A stretch of DNA of 64,000 nucleotides from Betaproteobacteria bacterium. Its GTDB lineage: Bacteria; Pseudomonadota; Gammaproteobacteria; Burkholderiales; Casimicrobiaceae. The position numbers and the translations under genes are program-made. A model generated the notes under the pieces. It made no database searches and was not told the origin of the DNA. It worked only from the letters and a program-made list of their open reading frames with translations. The stretch is from NCBI GenBank assembly GCA_016192065.1, contig JACPUX010000082.1:1-64000 (forward strand). Reading direction: 5' to 3'. Positions 59,887 through 64,000 of this stretch are shown piece by piece (the stretch's first letter is position 1; the number at the start of each line of letters is the position of its first letter).

Positions 59887-62187
59887 CTAACGCGTCGCGG
59901 GTTTGCGCGCTCCGCGGGCCGCGGGCGCGGACTGGCTCTTGGCGCTCGTGCGCAGCAGCGGCTGAAATGCGGGCACCAGGTGCCGCTTGCCGTTGCCGAT
60001 GAGGTCAGCACGGCCCATGGTGCGCAGGGCTTCGCGCAGCATGGGCCAGTTCATGGGGTCGTGGTAGCGCAGAAAAGCTTTGTGCAGCTTGCGCCGGCGC
60101 TCGCCGCGTACCACGCTGACCGTCTCCGATTGCGGGCTCACTTTCCTGAGCGGGTTCTTTTCGCTGTGCCACATTGCGGTGGCGATCGAAAGCGGCGTGG
60201 GCAGGAAGTTCTGCACCTGGTCGAGACGGAAGCCATTGCGCTTCAACCACAGCGCCAGGGCGAGCATGTCTTCATCGGTGGTACCAGGGTGCGCGGCGAT
60301 GAAATAGGGAATGAGGTATTGCTCCTTGCCCGCCTCTTTCGAATATTGGTCGAACATCGCCTTGAACTTGTCATAGCTGCCGATGCCCGGCTTCATCATC
60401 TTGGCGAGCGGACCGGCTTCGGTGTGCTCGGGTGCGATCTTGAGATAGCCGCCGACGTGGTGACTCACCAGTTCCTTTACGTATTCGGGCGAGCGCACCG
60501 CGAGGTCATAGCGCAGGCCCGAGCCGATCAACACTTTCTTCACGCCGGGCAAGGTGCGCGCCTTGCGGTAGATCTGCACCAGCGGGCCATGGTCGGTGCC
60601 CATGTTGGGGCAGATGTCGGGGTAGACGCAGGAGAGCCTCCGGCAAGCTTCCTCGATGGCCGGATCTTTGCACTGCAAGCGATACATGTTGGCGGTGGGG
60701 CCGCCCAGGTCGGAGATGATGCCGGTGAACCCCGGCGTCTTGTCGCGGATGTCTTCGATCTCGCGCAGAATGGACGCTTCGGAGCGGCTCTGGATGATGC
60801 GCCCTTCGTGCTCGGTGATGGAGCAAAAAGTGCAGCCGCCGAAACAGCCGCGCATGATGTTGATGGAAAAGCGAATCATCTCCCAGGCGGGAATTTTCGC
60901 CTTGCCATACGAAGGATGCGGCGCGCGCGCGTAGGGCAGGCCGTAGAGGTAGTCCATTTCCGGCGTGGTCAAAGGCACCGGCGGTGGGTTGAGCCAGACA
61001 TCGCGCTCGCCATGCGCTTGCACCAGGGCGCGCGCGTTGCCGGGGTTGGACTCGAGGTGGAAGCTGCGCGAGGCGTGAGCGTAGAGCACGGGGTCGCTTT
61101 TCACCTCTTCATAGGCGGGCAGGCGAATGACGGTGTGGGCGCGCTCGGCACGGCGGGCGTCGCGGCGAGTGGTGGGGGCGGCGGCTGGTTCGTTGGTTTG
61201 GCCTTTGGGCCCACTCATCGCGCCCACCCCCGGCCCCTCCCCCGCGCGCGGAAGAGGAAGGGGTGGCGCGCTGGCGGGCAGCACGGCAATCTGATGTGGC
61301 GACGCTTCGCCCACGCCCCGTACTTGCGCCGCTCTGCGCAAAGCGGGGTGGACGCCAGCGGCTTGGACACTGCTGCTCGCCGCGTTCCCGTCCGGCGTTG
61401 CATTGCCCATGGGCATGGGCGCATAGGGATCGGGGTGGGCATGCACTGCACCGGGTCTATCGACTTGGGTGGAATCGAACTCCAGCCAATCGTCTGCCGG
61501 CCGCCAGCCGCGGGGCACCATGAAGGCGCTGCCGCGCAGATCGCGAATGCTCTCGATCGGTACCCCCTTGGCCAGACGATGCGCCAGCTCGACGATGGCT
61601 CTTTCGGCATTGCCGAAAAGCAGGAGGTCAGCTTTCGAATCCGCCAGCACCGAGCGGCGCACGGTGTCCGACCAGTAATCGTAATGCGCGATGCGCCTGA
61701 GGCTCGCTTCGATGCTGCCAATGACCACGGGCGTGCCGGGATACGCTTCGCGGCAGCGCTGCGCATACACCACCACGGCACGATCGGGGCGCTTGCCCGG
61801 CTCGGCGTTGGGCGTATAGGCGTCGTCGGAGCGAATTTTGCGATCGGAGGTGTAGCGGTTGACCATGGAATCCATGTTGCCCGCGGTCACGCCGAAGAAA
61901 AGTTTGGGCTTGCCCAGGGCACGAAAGGCCTCCGCCGACTGCCAATCGGGCTGGCTGATGATGCCCACCCGAAAGCCTTGGGCTTCGAGCAGCCGGCCGA
62001 TCAGCGCCATACCGAAGCTGGGGTGGTCGATGTAGGCGTCGCCGGTGACCAGCACGACATCACACTCGCCCCAGCCGCGCGCTTCGATTTCCGCGGGTGT
62101 AAGCGGCAGAAAAGGCGAAGCGCCGAAGCGGTGGGCCCAGTGCTGGCGATAGGCGGTGAGAAGCTTGGTGGCGGGAGGCAGGCGCAT
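59887..62187 (-). CDS. YgiQ family radical SAM protein
   Basis: A 766-residue YgiQ protein. The cluster motif is [18 protein letters not shown] (CxxxCxxC). The N-terminal domain has [41 protein letters not shown], a B12-binding-like opening typical of the family. Length and the C-terminal segment rich in basic residues also agree. The reaction is unknown. It includes an Ala/Pro-rich linker around residues 265-335 that is unlike typical members and may be a lineage-specific insertion. Confidence 0.92.
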   Translation of the reverse strand: MRLPPATKLLTAYRQHWAHRFGASPFLPLTPAEIEARGWGECDVVLVTGDAYIDHPSFGMALIGRLLEAQGFRVGIISQPDWQSAEAFRALGKPKLFFGVTAGNMDSMVNRYTSDRKIRSDDAYTPNAEPGKRPDRAVVVYAQRCREAYPGTPVVIGSIEASLRRIAHYDYWSDTVRRSVLADSKADLLLFGNAERAIVELAHRLAKGVPIESIRDLRGSAFMVPRGWRPADDWLEFDSTQVDRPGAVHAHPDPYAPMPMGNATPDGNAASSSVQAAGVHPALRRAAQVRGVGEASPHQIAVLPASAPPLPLPRAGEGPGVGAMSGPKGQTNEPAAAPTTRRDARRAERAHTVIRLPAYEEVKSDPVLYAHASRSFHLESNPGNARALVQAHGERDVWLNPPPVPLTTPEMDYLYGLPYARAPHPSYGKAKIPAWEMIRFSINIMRGCFGGCTFCSITEHEGRIIQSRSEASILREIEDIRDKTPGFTGIISDLGGPTANMYRLQCKDPAIEEACRRLSCVYPDICPNMGTDHGPLVQIYRKARTLPGVKKVLIGSGLRYDLAVRSPEYVKELVSHHVGGYLKIAPEHTEAGPLAKMMKPGIGSYDKFKAMFDQYSKEAGKEQYLIPYFIAAHPGTTDEDMLALALWLKRNGFRLDQVQNFLPTPLSIATAMWHSEKNPLRKVSPQSETVSVVRGERRRKLHKAFLRYHDPMNWPMLREALRTMGRADLIGNGKRHLVPAFQPLLRTSAKSQSAPAARGARKPATR

Positions 62188-62245
62188 GGGGGCGATTCTA
62201 CCGTGCCTTGGGTACCCTCACCGCCCTTCGCGCGCTGCATTTGGC

Positions 62246-62383
62246 TATAATTCCCCGCTTCACCGAGAGGGTTGCCAAGGTCTCTGGCGATGAAATCGGA
62301 GTAGGGACCCGACCCGAGTAGGCGCGCGGACGGGCGAGCGAGGAGACGCCGACACGCGGGCGGCCGGAAAGAGGGGATTACTT
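62246..62383 (+). promoter_or_regulatory. promoter -10 and long GC-rich leader of the symporter gene
   Basis: A perfect TATAAT at 62246-62251 (the -35 is poor) would start transcription near 62258, leaving a leader of about 125 bases. The leader can form several stems, for example CGAT-GAA-ATCG near 62288, and GGCG-N10-CGCC. It contains a direct repeat of GAGTAGG. No riboswitch class could be recognised. RBS-like AGAGGGG precedes the ATG. Confidence 0.45.
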
Positions 62384-63880
62384 ATGTTGCTGACCTTTGT
62401 CATTGTCTATCTGCTGGTGTCGATCGGCATCGGCCTCATCGCCGCCACCCGCGTCAAGAACACCAAGGACTTCGCCGTGGCCGGCCGTCATTTGCCGCTG
62501 CCCGTGGTCACCGCCACGGTGTTCGCCACCTGGTTCGGCGCCGAAGCGGTGTTCGGGGTTTCCGCCACCTTCGTCAAGGATGGTCTGCGCGGTGTGGTCG
62601 CGGACCCCTTCGGCTCCTCGCTGTGCCTGGTCATTGCCGGTTTCTTTTTCGCCACCCAGCTCTACAAGTTGAACATCATCACCATCGGTGACTACTACCG
62701 CATGCGCTACAACCGCACGGTGGAGGTGATCACCACGCTGTGCATCGTGGCCTCCTACCTGGGCTGGGTGTCGGCGCAAATCAAGGCGCTGGGGATCATC
62801 TTCAATCTCATCACCGACGGCGCGGTGAGCCCGGAGATGGGCATGGTGATCGGCACCGTGATCGTACTCACCTACACCACCTTTGGCGGCATGCTCTCGG
62901 TGGCGGTGCTCGACTTCGTGCAAATGGGTGTGATCATGGCCGGCATGCTCTACATCGGTTATGTGGTCTCCGGCATGACCGGCGGTGTTGCACCCGTCAT
63001 CGAGCACGCCAGCGCGGCGGGCAAGCTCGATTTTTTCCCCCCGCCGGATGCGGCCATGTGGCTCACCTTCATCGGCGCTTGGGTGACCATGATGCTGGGT
63101 TCGATTCCGCAACAGGATGTCTTTCAGCGCATCACATCGGCCAAGAGCGCCAAGATCGCGATCGGCGGTTCGGTGCTAGGCGCTTCGATCTACTTTGGTT
63201 TCACCTTCGTGCCGATGTTCATCGCCTATTCGGCCACGCTCATCGATCCGACGGTATTCAACGAGCTGTTGGACAAGGACTCGCAGCTCGTTCTGCCGAC
63301 CCTGGTGTTGACGCACATGCCGGAGCTGGCCAAGGTGGTGTTCTTCGGTGCCGTGCTTTCGGCGATCATGAGCTGCTCCTCGGCCACACTCCTGGCGCCT
63401 TCGGTGACCTTTGCCGAGAACGTGGTCAAAGGCTTCTTTCCCAAAATGGGTGACCACCAGTTCCTGTGGTTGATGCGCGGCACCATCGTTTGCTTCGCCG
63501 GCGTGGTGCTGGTCTTCGCGCTGAACTCCGAGTCGTCGATTTTCAAGATGGTGGAAAACGCCTACAAGGTCACGCTGGCCGGCGCCTTCGTACCCTTGTT
63601 CTTCGGCGCCTTCTGGAAACGCGCCACCACACAGGGGGCGCTTTTCGCCACCATCGCCGGCTTGGGCAGTTGGCTGCTGATCGAATTCACCATCGGCGCA
63701 GACAGCCTGGTGCCGCCGCAATTGATCGGCTTGGGTGTATCCATAGGCGGCATGCTTTTGGGCTCTTTGCTGCCGCAGTGGGTGGGCCGCCCGACGCACG
63801 CTCCCGCGGTGCATGACCACCACGCCGCGGCACGCACCTATCATGTGCCGGGGAGCGGCGAGCCGCCGCACCCGCACTAA
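62384..63880 (+). CDS. sodium:solute symporter family protein
   Basis: A 498-residue member of the sodium/solute symporter family with about 13 membrane segments. The N-terminal AATRVKNTKDFAVAGRHLPLPVV and FATWFGAEAVFGVSATFVKDG, and the later SAIMSCSSATLLAPSVTFAENV, match SSS blocks that line the sodium and substrate sites. The C-terminus has a His-rich tail (about residues 475-498). The substrate (amino acid, carboxylate, other) cannot be read. The gene is preceded by a long leader. Confidence 0.87.
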   Translation: MLLTFVIVYLLVSIGIGLIAATRVKNTKDFAVAGRHLPLPVVTATVFATWFGAEAVFGVSATFVKDGLRGVVADPFGSSLCLVIAGFFFATQLYKLNIITIGDYYRMRYNRTVEVITTLCIVASYLGWVSAQIKALGIIFNLITDGAVSPEMGMVIGTVIVLTYTTFGGMLSVAVLDFVQMGVIMAGMLYIGYVVSGMTGGVAPVIEHASAAGKLDFFPPPDAAMWLTFIGAWVTMMLGSIPQQDVFQRITSAKSAKIAIGGSVLGASIYFGFTFVPMFIAYSATLIDPTVFNELLDKDSQLVLPTLVLTHMPELAKVVFFGAVLSAIMSCSSATLLAPSVTFAENVVKGFFPKMGDHQFLWLMRGTIVCFAGVVLVFALNSESSIFKMVENAYKVTLAGAFVPLFFGAFWKRATTQGALFATIAGLGSWLLIEFTIGADSLVPPQLIGLGVSIGGMLLGSLLPQWVGRPTHAPAVHDHHAAARTYHVPGSGEPPHPH

Positions 63881-64000
63881 CGACCATGGCCAACGGCCAC
63901 CCGCAGAGGATGGAACTCCCACGCCGTGGTTGTTCCACGCTAAGGGCCGCGCGAAGCAGACCGCTGTGTCACGGCGGATACACCGTCACCGCGGCCGCGT

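Noticed and set aside
59668..62250. Open frame of about 860 codons opposite YgiQ, and similar long antisense frames opposite amrB/amrS, the FadN-type gene and fadE
   Set aside because: All lie exactly opposite well-recognised genes and read as His/Arg/Gly-rich sequence, the usual shadow of high-GC codon bias.
63886..64000. Possible start of another gene at the right edge
   Set aside because: An ATG frame is open to the edge but only about 38 codons are visible, with no ribosome-binding site or recognisable sequence.

Overview
The window is high-GC DNA with dense, short-spaced genes and looks like a betaproteobacterial chromosome, probably Rhodocyclales/Nitrosomonadales-like (the order is inferred, not shown). 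The lineage call rests on a hemC-hemD-hemX-hemY block, a FolM/PTR1-type pteridine reductase divergent from a MidA-type methyltransferase, a GcvA-like LysR regulator, a PHA-granule-region protein beside a FFLEELY-type protein, and FadN-type beta-oxidation proteins. I saw no rRNA, tRNA, CRISPR array, prophage or intact insertion sequence.

Layout. 1-4.9 kb: a 111-bp tandem repeat running into hemW, an amidase, pteridine reductase and a MidA-like methyltransferase. 5-15.6 kb: a secreted orphan protein, hemC, hemD, a 2-hydroxyacid dehydrogenase, hemX, hemY, a glycosyltransferase, an epimerase, ubiA and an orphan. 15.9-19.6 kb: a giant exported RCC1-repeat/BACON protein. 19.6-22.1 kb: a compact AmmeMemoRadiSam operon (amrB-amrA-amrS). 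22.2-28.3 kb: mixed housekeeping genes (PEBP protein, YaiI, UppP, YidB-like), 1.1 kb with no convincing gene, and more 111-bp arrays. 28.4-42 kb: a large minus-strand fatty-acid degradation locus (TetR/PsrA-like regulator, FadE, two thiolases, two differently arranged hydratase/dehydrogenase proteins, FadD, a thioesterase and a DegV protein), with an aldehyde dehydrogenase divergent from the regulator. 43.5-58.5 kb: regulators, a sulfotransferase-like protein and a lipid-storage neighbourhood (PHA granule-region protein, two phasins, patatin lipase, WS/DGAT acyltransferase, acyl-CoA-binding protein, a Tat-exported protein with a GMC oxidoreductase, and an FccB-like flavoprotein). 58.6-64 kb: DUF411, ankyrin and YgiQ proteins and a sodium/solute symporter with a long GC-rich leader.

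The main theme is fatty-acid turnover and storage. Acyl-CoAs made by FadD can be oxidised by the 28-41 kb genes, or stored by WS/DGAT and on phasin-coated granules. A perfect CAAAC-N4-GTTTG dyad between the TetR gene and the aldehyde dehydrogenase fits PsrA-type control.

The most unexpected signals are non-coding. (i) A 19-bp sequence, ATTAG-N10-CTAAT with a conserved spacer, lies upstream of both phasin genes and, slightly diverged, between the FFLEELY gene and the Tat/GMC pair; this suggests an undescribed regulon. (ii) A family of tandem repeats with an exact 111-bp (37-codon) period occurs at four loci, one reading straight into hemW and one ending exactly at the stop codon of a beta-oxidation gene.
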